Origin: Pisolithus tinctorius
Lineage: Eukaryota > Basidiomycota > Agaricomycetes > Boletales > Pisolithaceae
Direction: 5' to 3'
Assembly: GCA_024663395.1 (NCBI GenBank)
Contig: JANFAH010000003.1
Span: forward strand, 2,108,001-2,172,000
Length of the DNA: 64,000 bases
Every line of letters begins with the position of its first letter. Position 1 is the first letter of the stretch. A program made the position numbers and the translations under genes. Of this stretch, positions 35,744 to 47,418 are shown one piece after another. The notes beneath the pieces are model-generated. The model saw only the letters and a program-made list of their open reading frames with translations, was not told the DNA's origin and ran no database searches.

Positions 35744-37639
35744 TCAAGGCTCTAAGCGTTTGGGGTCCCTTGGGAACAGCGATGCACGTCTGATGTTATT
35801 GAGCTTTAAGAAGAGCATCAGCACACGTTCCAGTCCGATTCCACCTCCGCCGTGGGGTGGACAGCCCAAGCGGAAGCCATCGAGGTAACCTTTCATGCTG
35901 TCCGGGTCAACACCTTTGGCTCGCATTTGCTCGCAGAGGAAATCGGGGTCGTGGATGCGTTGCGCGCCCGACATGATCTCTTCCCCCCTCATGAAGAAGT
36001 CGTATGAATTAGAAAGCGTCTGGAGACATGGTTATAATCACGAAATTTGGGATAAACTCGAGACTCACGGGGTCTTCTGGGTCAGGCATAGTATAGAATG
36101 GTCGAAGGGCCAGAGGGAACTTGTCGACGATAAAGTAGTCAGTATCGTATTTGGCTCTGACGATGCGTCCAAGTCTCTTCTCGTTTTCCGTGCTGGTCCC
36201 ATGTCAAAGAAACCAACGGAAGAACAGAGGTTGAAGACGCTTACTTGATATCATCCAACGCCTCTCGATCAACCCCGTCTTCAACGAGCAGATCGACAGC
36301 TTCTTTGAACGTCAGAACGGGTGTCTCCTCCTCCCACTTAAATTCCTCTGCTTCAAACTGTTGCCTCACCACCGCAATTTCGTGTCGATATTTCTCCTTC
36401 AAACCTTTGAAGATTGCTTTGAACATGCCGTCGATCAAATCGCGGACTTCATGATAGTGCTCCTCGATCGCCATTTCCAAATCGAGGCCGACGAACTCGG
36501 TCATATGGCGATGAGTGTTGGAATCTTCAGCACGAAAAACAGGGGCAATTTCGTAAACTCGCTCGAAGTCTGCTGCGATTGCCATTTGCTTTGCTAGTTG
36601 GGGAGACTGTGCGAGATAGGCTTTGCCTAGTATGAAAGATGAGAAGCAGAAGTTGAAGAGTTTGAAAAAAGGCATACCCTTGAAGTAATCGACTTTGAAA
36701 ACGGAAGCTCCAGATTCTGTGGCAGATCCTTGAAGCTTAGGGCTGTGAATTTCTATGAAGCCGTTCGTGTTCAAATAATCGCGGAACAAATTCCCGATGG
36801 CATGCTGGAGCTTGAAGATAGCCTGATTCGTTGTCGTCTGATGCCAACGTCAGATGTCCGAGTAAGAATAGAAGGATTAAACACGCACGCGAAGATCCAA
36901 TACACGGTTGTTTAGACGTGTGTCGAGTAACACTCTGTTGAACTGCCCCTCTACTTCTGGAGCAGTCTCAGATCGAGAGGCATCTTCAAGCGAAAATGGC
37001 AAACGGCTTTCGATGCCAGATAAGAGCCATAGCTTCCAATCCGAGTGTCACAACAAGTTCAGAAAGCGTTGATTACTGTCGCTCACTTCTAGAATGTGAA
37101 TCTCGACTTCGCTAACGGAAGCGCTTTTGATCGGCTCTGGACTCTTCTTCACGACACCCTCCACAAGGACGATGCTTTCGTCGGCGAGAGAACCTGCCCA
37201 CTTAACCATTTGCTTGCTGATCGTATCCTTGGTGACCGACATTAACGCCTGGACGGTATTCGTGCATTGCCGTAAATTGAGGAAGACCATTTTGTTTCCC
37301 TGAAGACGGGACGTCTGGATTCGTGCGCGAAGGAGCACCTGCTTCCCATCGTCTTGAGCAGTTAGGGTCGATATATCAGTACGTTCGCGATTTTGGCACG
37401 ACTGCGATTGATGCATTGGGAGCTTGCCATATCGGCCAACGGAATAATCCTGTAGAGGATGAGCGCATGACAACCAAGGTCGTGAGGAACACCCTTGCCT
37501 CGTCTGCAGCCGCACGAGCCTGTTCTGCTTCCATTGCTTTGGCCGCCTTCTCGGCCTTTTTCTTTGCTTTTTCTGCCTCCTTGGCTGCCTTCTTCAGAGC
37601 ACTCTTGGTAGGGGCATCACCGCCATCCGCGCTAGACAT
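35744..37639 (-). CDS. DPS1: Cytosolic aspartyl-tRNA synthetase
   Basis: 529 residues; exons 37639..37499, 37449..37087, 37032..36889, 36837..36678, 36626..36245, 36192..36069 and 36019..35744. A Lys/Ala/Glu-rich N-terminal helix (tRNA-binding extension of fungal AspRS) precedes the OB-fold anticodon domain ([20 protein letters not shown]). The class II core has motif 2 ([15 protein letters not shown]) and motif 3 ([14 protein letters not shown]), with SPQLAKQM and the eukaryotic [11 protein letters not shown] end. Intron 1 (37450..37498) has a GC donor, GAG|gcaagg. Intron 4 (36627..36677) is 51 nt without in-frame stop, so retention would add 17 residues in the core. The exon 3 acceptor is a GGAAG. 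Confidence 0.95.
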
Positions 37640-38061
37640 TGGATTAATAGGTTGAAAGAAACTAACTATCGCTGATGGGCCTGCAGCGAGTCACTGATTA
37701 CTTTCAGCCAGTTATCTCATGATTGCTTACATAAGTCATAACATATCGTTTGTCTCGAGGTTTCGTGATCTCGACTTTATTTAAGTAGAGGACTTATTCT
37801 TGTCGATCGCAGCTGGAACCATCCATACTTGCTTGTCATGCAAATGGCTCTACCATAGATGACTGTCGTCTGTAAACGCGCTTCAATGTCCCGAACAGTG
37901 CTTGCACCGGATAACACCGGTCTATTACCGACTTCCTGATTGAGGCTGCGCCAAGTCTTAGCCTTTCTCAGTAGTGAAAGCCTGAAACACCTGAAAAATT
38001 CAACTTACATCCCGACTTTCACTATCCCGACCACTTTCCTTCTGTTTTTCTTGTAGTAATA
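37640..38061. promoter_or_regulatory. Divergent upstream region of DPS1 and AAT1
   Basis: 422 bp between two divergent start codons; should contain both promoters. No TATA box or repeat clear enough to report. Confidence 0.4.
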
Positions 38062-39604
38062 ATGCTGGCCACCACTGCCGTTCGTCGTTCCACTGCTGTC
38101 TTTCGTAGTACAGCATCGCTGTCGACGTGGGGTGCCGTGCCCGCCGGTCCACCCGACGCAATCTTGGGTGAGTGCTGTTTGATGCACATTCCCGAACGCG
38201 CACACTGAACTCCAACGAGGTATCACGGAGGCTTTCAAGGCCGACAAAGATCCCCGCAAAATTAATCTAGGCGTGGGTGCCTACAGAGACGAAAACGGAA
38301 AGCCGTACGTCCTGAATGTAGTAAAGAAGGTCGGGCGTCTGGTGTCTCTGCTATCTATGTCCGTCTGAAATGCCGTTCAGGCAGAGGAAAGGATTACAGC
38401 TGCTAAAATGGACAAGGAATACCTTCCCATCACCGGTCTTGCATCTTTCACCCAGAATGCGGCGAAGCTTGCCTACGGCGCAGATAGCGAGCCCTTGAAA
38501 CAGAACGCGGTTAGTCGGCATTGTCGTAGCCACAAAAAAGACGCAAGGTCTAAACTAATTATGGTTGTCAGATCGCCGTCGCACAATCCATCTCCGGAAC
38601 TGGAGCTCTTAGAATTGGTGGTGCTTTCATGGCAAGGCATTACCCCCACATCAAAGCTATATACCTCCCCACCCCGACCTGGGGAAACCACATACCTCTC
38701 TTTAAAGATTCTGGCCTAGAAGTGCGCCGTTATAGGTATTTCGACAGCAAGACCGTGGGTTTGGACTTTGCGGGTATGAAGGAGGACCTCAAGGTTTGGT
38801 CGGTTTTGTGTGTTCGAGTGACTTCGGCTCAGATAGTTTGCTGTAGAATGCACCTGAGGGCGCTATCGTGTTGCTCCACGCTTGTGCACACAATCCTACC
38901 GGGGTCGACCTCACACAACAGCAGTGGAAGGAACTGTCCGACCTCGTCGCCGAAAAGCAGCTCTTTCCATTCTTTGACATGGCTTACCAGGGCTTTGCTT
39001 CCGGGTCCACGGATCGTGATGCATTTGCTGTCCGTCATTTCGTCTCACAAGGTCACCGCATTGCTCTCTGCCAATCATTTGCTAAAAACATGGGTCTGTA
39101 TGGTGAACGGGTGGGCGCGTTCTCGTTGACGACACAGAACGAAGAAGAGGGGAAGCGGGTTGACAGTCAAATTAAGATCATCATTCGTCCTATGTTCTCG
39201 AATCCCCCGCTTCACGGTGCCCATATTGCCAACACCATTTTGTCTGACCCGGAACTTTACCAGGAATGGGAAGGTGAAGTGAAGGGTATGGCTGGCCGCA
39301 TCATCAACATGAGAGAAAGGCTGTATGATCTTTTGACTCATGAATTGAAGACTCCAGGAGAGTGGGGTCACATCAAGAGCCAGATTGGCATGTTCAGGTA
39401 TGGGAGACAGAGAACTTTCTTAATCCTAATATTGACTTCGCATCTAGCTTTACTGGACTACAGACTGAACAATGCAAAGCTCTTGCGGAGAAGGCACATA
39501 TCTACATGACGATGGACGGACGTATCTCGATGGCTGGCTTGAACGGCAGTAACATCGAGTACTTCGCTCAAAGCGTGAACGCTGCAGTTAGAGGCAACCT
39601 GTGA
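38062..39604 (+). CDS. AAT1: Aspartate aminotransferase, mitochondrial
   Basis: 424 residues; exons 38062..38167, 38220..38329, 38381..38509, 38572..38793, 38847..39397 and 39448..39604. A Ser/Thr/Arg-rich presequence of about 25 residues precedes [20 protein letters not shown]. Class I aminotransferase signatures are [27 protein letters not shown] and the PLP lysine motif [14 protein letters not shown]. The C-terminal [16 protein letters not shown] is typical. It interconverts aspartate/2-oxoglutarate and oxaloacetate/glutamate and forms part of the malate-aspartate shuttle in the matrix. Length matches the family. Confidence 0.95.
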
Positions 39605-40466
39605 TTTTCCTGGAATAGATGCTGATAATGTTATGGCTTTCATATTATTTATTTCCCTTGGGAGGACTTGCTACTCAGTGAAATGCAGTATGCATCGGGC
39701 ACCAAGCACCAGCACCCCTCGAATTTTTGATCGTTGATGGTGGCGAATCACTTGATTGCGTGCCGTGTCTCTGCACGTACTGTGACTTTGTTCAGGCTCT
39801 TAGTGCGGGAAACTCCGATGTACTTAAATACCACGTCCGTCTTTCTTTCTACCTACATATGCTGACTCTCGAGCAGCCCACGGGTGTGCGGTGCCAATCG
39901 TGAGCTTCGTGGTCAATTTAGAGGTTGAGGGCTACGGATAGTAGGTCAGACAGCTAATGCTTTGCACTGTGCGAAGGTGCTTCCCCATCCACGCCTTGAG
40001 CTGACGGCAGGACGACACCTCGCTGCGAATCATTCTTTCATTATCCCCTATCATCCCTCCAACGTTTCCCACTGCTGCGACCACTTGGCACTCCACAATC
40101 TGGGGCAACACCGTATAGATGCCTTCACTAGTGATGAGCTCACGGTCGCGGATTCAGCTTCAGCTAGACCCACCTCTGACTTCGAGGGTGTTGACTGCGA
40201 GGCAACAACTGAGTAAGTATCGCCCGCGGACGCCAGCTCGGCTACGCGTGGATCGAGCGTGTGTTCACCCTCGGAAGAAGTCAGTGACGTCAATCACGAG
40301 AATCCGCCTTCATCGGGAGTTGCACCTTCCAATCGTCGGAGAGTGTTTGAGGGAATTTACCGTATTTTCCGCGTAATCAGCATGATGGCACTTGGTTTAA
40401 TACGGGTAACATCCCACCCTGCCACCCGCCTTCAAATCCTCAGACCGGTTTCCCTGCCTTGTTCAA
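39605..40466. other. Gap with an interrupted open frame
   Basis: 862 bp with no recognised gene. One plus-strand frame is open from 39962 to about 40510 except for a single TAA at 40214-40216, and that TAA lies inside a perfect donor consensus (gtaagt at 40213). It may represent 5' exons of the hypothetical gene at 40467, but I could not find a normal-length intron that keeps the frame. Confidence 0.35.
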
Positions 40467-41156
40467 ATGATGGATGGCTCCATGTCGCGTCCTCCGTCTT
40501 CGCAGGTTAACTGTCAGCGATCCTTCAACCCTGCAAAACATCTCACGCTGCAGCCAACGGGTACGGAAGCTTTCCCGTCTACCTTTGATGGCCTGGAATT
40601 GTGGAGTGAAGGAGAAGGAAAAGAGTTGGATTCGAATCCGCATCTCGCGGAAAACTTCCAAGTTCCACAAGACTCAGAGATGCATGGAGCGGGAATAGCC
40701 ATCCGCACACCTCCACTGTCTGGGGACCAATCCCCCCCACTCCGCCACACGCTCCCAACGAGGCATTCTAATGGCATCATGCAGCGCATTAGGAGGGCTG
40801 GGGCCCGCATCAAAAGCTTGGTTAGGCGTCAAAAAAGGAGTACGGATAGTGGTGGATTGATTCGAAGTAGTAGTTCTGGAGTCGCCATGGTACCTGGGAG
40901 TGACGATGGAAGTGTCGAAATTGCCGCTCCGCTCCTTCATGGCAAATTTCCTTCTACATCGCTTCCACCTCAAATTCCTCCTCTTAGCTTCGATGATGGG
41001 GGTACACCGAGCGAAGAGGCAGAGGCGAGCCCCGAACGGTTACCCAAACTAATTCTCTACCGCAGCCCCTCCAAACGTGCCTCTACCAGTGGCTCTGTTC
41101 CTTCGCGGGAAGGGAGGACTAGCAGGACGTTTAAGCGGCTTTCTCTTGCCACATAA
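40467..41156 (+). CDS. Hypothetical Ser/Pro-rich protein
   Basis: 229 residues if the ATG at 40467 is the start; the true 5' end may lie upstream (see the preceding gap). No known domain. The composition is Ser/Pro/Arg-rich and probably disordered, with one basic patch (RIRRAGARIKSLVRRQKRS) in the middle and another near the C-terminus. It ends RTFKRLSLAT. It could be a lineage-specific protein or a chance ORF. Confidence 0.4.
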   Translation: MMDGSMSRPPSSQVNCQRSFNPAKHLTLQPTGTEAFPSTFDGLELWSEGEGKELDSNPHLAENFQVPQDSEMHGAGIAIRTPPLSGDQSPPLRHTLPTRHSNGIMQRIRRAGARIKSLVRRQKRSTDSGGLIRSSSSGVAMVPGSDDGSVEIAAPLLHGKFPSTSLPPQIPPLSFDDGGTPSEEAEASPERLPKLILYRSPSKRASTSGSVPSREGRTSRTFKRLSLAT

Positions 41157-41851
41157 AACGACCGTGGATCCACTTCCTAGTAGACCCGCGAGTATCTTTG
41201 TTGGTATGTTACTCTTTAGTCCTTCCTATACACCCAATAGCCATGCCATGGATTTTTTTACCCTCGTATCCTACCTTGTACCCCATTTAATGGGTCAGTT
41301 ACGCACCCTATTGTTTGTTACCGGTGTCCTCCAGGTTGGCTGACACCTTACTTGTATTAGTGCTATAGCCGCTCGGCGAAGTAGGCAGCATCGGAATTAT
41401 TTTGCACAGCGGCCTTGACGTACCGTGCATGACATTCCCGGACCCATAGTATTGTGAATCTGTTGTCTTCTTGATGGCCTAGACACACCCCTCGGAGTAA
41501 GCGATACTACGTTGTCAAGCGGCAGAACAAGAGTAGTAGGGACCGCGCGTATGGAATGGAAGTCGGTTAATCAGGATGCCTTCATTAATATGACAGAACA
41601 ATGGCGTCGGTCTGCAATTGTCCAAATAAGGCAGGTAACAAAGAACAAAACCTCCCTTGCAACGGCATTCAATGCCTCCGGCTGAGGGACCGGGGCGGTT
41701 GTCAATATAAGTTCGGTGAGACCACAGGCTCTCATCACGTTCACTCCCACTCTTTCTGTCTGCAGTCTCTCCTTCAACCAGCCGTGCAGGACCGCGCGCT
41801 TTTTGGACTTCTTCAGTCGAACACTTCACGTTTGATACGTCTTAGGGAATC
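41157..41851. other. Gap without a supported gene
   Basis: 695 bp between the hypothetical ORF and the four-TM gene; short open frames only, none with a recognisable motif. Confidence 0.5.
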
Positions 41852-42771
41852 ATGCTGGCCGATCTTTCGAAAGCCACCACCCTCTACCTTACACCGATCC
41901 TAATGCTTACAGCTGTATTCCTCATACTGTTTGCATACCTCGCACCCGCTGCCATGCTCCACGGCCAGGTCGCCCTCCTTACAGTGACACCATCCACCGT
42001 ATTGACTCAGCCAGGGTCAAATCAACAAGTGGATGGTCCCACGCTGTTTGCGGGACTGCTAGGTCAGTGATCGTCTGCTTGTCATCGAATGCAGAGCTCA
42101 TGGCGGCGACAGGATCATGTTCGAAGCCTAACAATGCTGCGGGGCTTACCTGCGCCATGCCCTCTATTACCCCAACCTACAGTGCGTTTTCTCAATCATC
42201 ATTGCACATGTTCCCTTCTGAGCGCACTCTACAGATATGTCAGTGTTCACTTCCAATACTCCCAGCTCCGTTTTAGCAGCCCCTCCTGCAACAACCCCGG
42301 CGTTCCTCGCTGTTGCACTAGGATTCACAATCGTCTTCTTCGTTATGTATACTGCCATATCCTTCCGACACTTGATGGGGAAGGCAGGAGGTTACTGGGA
42401 GAAACCGGTTGTGCAAAGGGTATCTGCCTGGATTGGGATCTGTTCCTTCTTGGTTGGTAAGTGCTACAGCTTTAGGCTTGACAATGACGAAGATCCGATA
42501 TGCCCTCTTTTAGGCCTTGCATCTTTCCTTATAATTCGCATGTACTTCGGAAAGGCGGTCTCTGACTTTAATCAAAGTATCCAAGGGCAAGGGACTAACG
42601 GGCCTCAACTCATCGCAAATACGAGCAATGCCTTTACCAGTAAGTGCCAGTCGTCCGCACAGCCATCTCGGAGACTGACGCGATTGGCCAGTGGTCTGGG
42701 TTGGATATGCATTCTTTGCCATTCCTGTCATCGTTTCGCTGGCAAAGTTGCATGTTCTTGCAACGAAATAA
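41852..42771 (+). CDS. Four-span membrane protein, SUR7/PalI-like
   Basis: 235 residues; exons 41852..42062, 42113..42181, 42235..42456, 42514..42639 and 42692..42771. One hydrophobic span near the N-terminus (LILFAYLAPA region), an extracellular loop with two cysteines (GSCSKPNNAAGLTCAMPS), then three further spans (AFLAVALGFTIVFFVMY, WIGICSFLVGLASFLIIR, AFFAIPVIVSLAKL). The topology and paired-Cys loop resemble SUR7/PalI family proteins of plasma-membrane domains, but the classical SUR7 W-x-x-W type motif was not seen. If correct it would be a membrane partner of the eisosome built by Pil1, also in this window. Gene structure is well supported; the family is tentative. Confidence 0.55.
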
Positions 42772-43560
42772 TGCATGACATTTTACGCGTACACTGAGCA
42801 TGTAGACTTTTCAAAGACGGACATCAAGCACACTATTCTAGTTTTTTTTCTTTGGATGTGGTATTAGGCATGTATGTAGTAGGACTTTCAGACGCCCTGC
42901 ATATTTTTGGTCGGCGCCTGAAAAACTCGCTGAAAAGATTTTGTTTTTCACTCAAACCCTTATGCCTCTTGTTGCTTTCCTCTTGGTTTGACCACAATGC
43001 ACCAGGTGAGTAGTTAGCGTTCTTCGATATTTTTTTCCCCCCAAGTGTCTTGGGACATACGATGAGTGTTGTATAATCAACCATCAACTGGCACCTCTTA
43101 GTCGACTTGATACCGTTCATCCAACTCAGGCTGTACTGTATCACTGACATGAATGACTTTCTGATAATTCCTTCATCTCGTCTTACTCGCCGTGTCGACA
43201 TTTGCTGACGTCCGAGTTCTCTTTACAGTATTTACAGAGGTGACTGTACTTGTCAGTCTAAACATCATAGGAATCCCAAATCACCACCCGATGTACCCGT
43301 GTCCAACCCACGTCTAGCGTGTGTTCGTGTATGACTTTCCCTCACTATCAGTTATCATGTCGTACGTCTGCCGTAGCGAGTAATCCTATCTTGCTTTCGA
43401 TGAACCACTGAGTGTATTGTCCTTGTTCTTGGCTCTGTTAACATTCCCGACGATGCCGTCCTGGTATGTTCTAACCGTTGACAAACGACAACGCCAGAGT
43501 AAATCAATACTGTCACAATAGCTGATTCAACAATCACCCGAACCCTCGCGGCTCTCCGGC
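42772..43560. other. Gap without a supported gene
   Basis: 789 bp. A minus-strand frame (42833-43201) is open but without recognisable motif. Decayed 5' parts of the neighbouring amidase pseudogene may lie in the last about 200 bp, but I could not align any. Confidence 0.4.
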
Positions 43561-44870
43561 CCCCGAGGAGATCGACATCGCCAGCGCACCCGTAGAAACT
43601 TTGCTTGTCAAGCTTGCCGCTAGCGAGTGGCCGTCATTTAGTGTCACCACTGCATTCTATAAGGTTCTCACCAACTTGTAGTTGTCTCGCCCATCCGAAC
43701 CCGATGCAGAGCATTTACCCTCCCTTAGGTCAATTACTTGACAAAAATATTTGTCGAGCGTGCTTTGGCTCGTGCCACTGAGCTTGACCAGTACTTGAAG
43801 AAAAGCGCAAAAGTTACTGGTCTGCTACGTGGCTTGCCTATTTCCCTCGAAAGACCAATTGTGTATCAAGGGGCTGGAGACAACCATGGGATATGTATCT
43901 TGGATTGAGAAGGATGTGGACAACAGTGCAGTTCTTGTCGATATCCTATGCGACTGTGGAGCAGCTGTCCCGTTCGTAGGCACGAATGTGCCTCAAACAC
44001 AGATGACAAGTTACTATGGGTGTATTCTACGGCTTGTCACCTTTTACTGGTGGGGAGAAAAATTTAACAATATACGCGGTAGAACAAGTAATTCGCACAA
44101 GCGGTTTGTGACGTCTGGCGGTTCTTCCGGTGACGAGGTAATTCCCTCGCTCCTAGGCTTACCTCTGACCCTCGCATTGCAGTTCCATTCGCATTTCGGC
44201 TCCTTTTTGCGGTGTCTATGGCCTGCAACCTTCCTACGACCGTGTCCCATATGGTGGTGCAGTGAGTTCCATGGAAGGCTAGAATTCGATTCTGTCCGAC
44301 CATGGTTAGGAGACCCACTCGCAGTGCGCGAGCACCGGAATCATGAGAAGTACAAGTTGGCAAATCACGGACATGGCAAGGACCTTTGCTTTGCAGTCAT
44401 GTGGGATGATGAAGTAGTCATCCACCTGTCAAGAGAGCACTTGAAATGACGAAGGCGACGTAATCCTTTTTCCTGTCTCAGGTCGCTTTCTCCTAATTAT
44501 TTCGGTTGTAGGGTGGATGCCCTTCAAGTACCGGGGGCTGTCTGAAGCTGTCATACGTGCGCCGTCTTAGTGTCTGTCGGTTACCTCCGAATCTGAAGCA
44601 CTTCTTCGGTTCAATATTCGGCGTTCAGGCGTCGTAGAAGACTTTGCGGTCGCTACGTCGGCTACTAGGGAGCTCCTCATCCACATGATGTTACGTTTTA
44701 CCGCTGTTCCTGAAACAGAGTGGAATGACGGCTCATCAACTCTGGCAAGTTCAGTGTCAGCTTTCAGTTACATTGATTACGCCTCAATGTGCAGCGTGTT
44801 GGATTACACTTCCTCGGTCACAAGTACCGACCTGGACTTGGACGCAAAGCGGCTTCCCCATCACGTATAG
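43561..44870 (+). pseudogene. Amidase-signature family pseudogene
   Basis: Fragments of a fungal amidase (acetamidase/FAAH-like, about 550 residues when intact) follow one another in the correct order but in different frames. They are: EEIDIASAPVETLLVKLAA from 43565; IFVERALARATELDQYLKK near 43750; KDQLCIKGLETTMGYVSW from 43850; the nucleophile region TSGGSSGDE near 44115-44138; KYKLANHGHGKDLCFAVMWD near 44350; and MMLRFTAVPETEWND near 44690. An extra G at 43849 shifts the frame exactly at the catalytic lysine motif (SLKD), and several stops interrupt other segments. Amidases hydrolyse carboxylic amides through a Ser-Ser-Lys triad. The copy cannot encode an active enzyme. Assembly errors are possible but would have to be numerous. 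Confidence 0.82.
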
Positions 44871-45091
44871 ACACTTTTAGACTAAGAAATACAATCATGT
44901 TTGTGCCCCTCTGCTGGGCATCCCCCTCGTATAATCGTTCGAATTTATGTTTGCATAGGTAAGTCGCAAACGTCCCAAAACGCCCCCGTTTGCTTGTAGC
45001 TAGGCAGAAATTGTGAGTTCCGCTCTCAAAGGGTGAATGAAATTTGTGGTTTTATGTTACATATCGATACGAACATGGATATGAGTGGGGA

Positions 45092-46821
45092 CTAAAGTTT
45101 GGATAAAGGCAATGCCTCGTTGATAAAAATCCCTGCAGCTCCCATGCCGCTGCCTACACACATGGATGTACACAATACCTTTTCGTGCCTCCTGCGTAGT
45201 TCTGCGAGGCCAGTGACTACTTGTCGCACGCCCGCTAGGATGAAAGAAACATGAGTGAGAGTTGTATTGCAACGACGAGAAACACACTCATTCCGAGAGG
45301 ATGCGACAGGGCAATAGCACCGCCACTAGGTAAGAGTCAAATCGGTGACTCGGAAGCCACGCAATCTAGCTTACTTTGGATTGATCTTGTCCATAGGAAT
45401 GTTAAGTTCTTCTACGCAATATGCAAATTGTGACGCGAATGCTTCGTTGATCTACGGACAGTCAGCGTAAGGAAACAAGACGCTAAGATACCACCTACCT
45501 CATAAACGTTGATATCCTCTTTGGAAAGACCGAACTGAGCCAAAACTTTGGGTATAGCCACTATCGGGCCGATACCCATGTGTCTCGGTTCGACACCTAT
45601 GCTATGTGATTAGCATCACCTGCACGACTCAGATGCTTACGTACCGACAACAGCGCTCCCAACCCATTTCCCGACGATGTCCATTCCCTCTCGTTGTGCA
45701 CGCTCCCTTGTGGTAAGGATGCAAATTGCAGCCCCGTCGCCAATACCGCTTGCATTACCAGCGGTTGTAGACCCCTCGCCCCAGTCAGGAAAGACCGGCT
45801 TTAGAGCAGACAGGCCTTCCACCGTCACTCCAGGACGGATTGTATCGTCGACTGAGATAACGCTACCCCGAACCTCGATTGGTAAGATTTCTTCGGAAAA
45901 TATGCCATTCGCAAGGGCCTGTTTCAAGGAGCTTGCATATATACCGGGGTTCGAGGCTTAGATACATACCTGGCTGGCTCGCGTGTGCGAAATCAATGCA
46001 TACCTGTCCTGTTTCTCTCGGGAAACGCGGTACGTCTGAGCGACCATCTCGGCGGTCCACCCCATGGGCTACAGAGCATTCTGCAAGTAATTTATCGCAT
46101 ACGGATTGAAAGAAGTTACCTGAATGCAATCATGAGCTTGGTGATTCTTGTCTACTGCCTCAGATATCAAAGGGGTGGGACGAGGACTGTGCCAACGTGT
46201 TGGAATGCACGGAAAGGACGAGCAGATCTTAAAAAACAGGCTCGACGTACTTCAGCGTCATATTTTCAACGCCGACTGCAAAGCCGAGCGATATTTCGCG
46301 AGACTGAATAGCTTGCGCGATGTATCGAATGGCCATGAGTCCAGATGAGCACAATCTGTTTAGAGCCGTGATGGGCACATGGTGTGGTATACCAGCAGCT
46401 AATGCAGCCGCTCTCGATGCATAGGCAGGGGAGGGTGGATGACATGTACCTTGGAGAGGGTAGTGAGTACAAGAACACCCCGATAGTGATTGCGTAGCCG
46501 TTACCGACGCAAATGTCGTCTATTTTACTGGGATCCAACTTAGTCTTCTCGAGCGCGGCCTAGGGGGAACTAGTAAGCCGAATGCTCGAGCGGTGGGAGC
46601 GCCGAACACGCCTTGAACATGGCCTGCATCATTTCGTCCACGGGAACATCTTTGAATTGGCCTTTCTTCGCCCTCCCCATCGCCGTACGCTTCGCAAACG
46701 TTATGACAACATCGTCGGGATGTTTCTCGAGAATCGCGGGCAGCCCTTTGGCAGCTCGCGTAGACATGTTGCGCATGGTCAGTGAAGCGAGGCCAAGGCG
46801 AAGCGGGGGAGCGGGAAGCAT
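45092..46821 (-). CDS. POT1: Peroxisomal 3-ketoacyl-CoA thiolase
   Basis: 421 residues; exons 46821..46612, 46559..46499, 46449..46251, 46186..46120, 46068..45970, 45918..45645, 45596..45499, 45451..45375, 45325..45288 and 45234..45092. Catalytic motifs: NRLCSSGLMAIRY (acyl-enzyme Cys), NPNGGAIALSHPLGMTG (His) and CTSMCVGSGMGAAG (second Cys); INEAFASQ is also conserved. It cleaves 3-ketoacyl-CoA in beta-oxidation. The protein ends LSKL, a textbook PTS1, whereas thiolases usually carry an N-terminal PTS2; none is visible in the N-terminus. The start could also be the ATG at 46767 (MSTRAAKGL). Introns 46560..46611 and 46450..46498 appear to have GC donors (gcgtgt, gctacg). Confidence 0.92.
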
Positions 46822-47062
46822 GACGAAGTAGACAAGGGGCAAGACTGACGCCGTAGGGGCGCCTCTGAGTCGTACTATGCTACCACACCACAACACAGTA
46901 TATTAAATGTGCTCTAGCTGGCCGTTGCATGGTGCGGCCAGAATTACAAAGTGCAGGTACTGAAGTACGCTACTCACGGAGCAGGAGAACGAACGCGTAG
47001 AGGTAGCTGGGTAGCAGGGGTCGGTCACCGATCTACTGTGTCTGCTGCTGGAATGACATACT

Positions 47063-47418
47063 TCAGCTCCGTCGTTCCTTCTTAGACTCCCGTCTGAGTT
47101 GTGAGATGATGCTGTCGTAGCAGCTTCTGCACGCGTGGTGGGCAAGTTTGGGTTGTCCGCAGCCGGGGCAATGGACGATGTCTGGCAGAGGGATAAGTAA
47201 GGAATGTATACGACGTGCAAAGACTGACTCAGTTTGTCTTTGAGACCCTTGTGCGCACTGCGCATGGCTTTGCGCGAGTGGGACACTTTTTTCTTGGGGA
47301 CAGCGAGCACGATGGGCGGGAGTAATTCCCATAATGACTGGAGAGTAGGCAAGGCCAAACTGAGGGAGAACGTCCGCCATGGGGACTGGAGGGCCCGGGG
47401 AAGTGCTATGGAGGTCAT
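47063..47418 (-). CDS. MRPL32: Mitochondrial large-subunit ribosomal protein bL32m
   Basis: 102 residues; exons 47418..47229 and 47181..47063. A presequence rich in Leu, Ser and Arg leads to SLWELLPPIVLAVPKKKVSH and SRKAMRSAHKGLKDKLN, then a zinc ribbon CPGCGQPKLAHHACRSC spanning the last part. The VAVPKKK type start of the mature protein is the usual m-AAA protease processing region in MRPL32. The protein is part of the mitochondrial 54S/39S subunit. The start codon is 63 bp from that of the divergent NDUFA5 gene. Confidence 0.9.
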
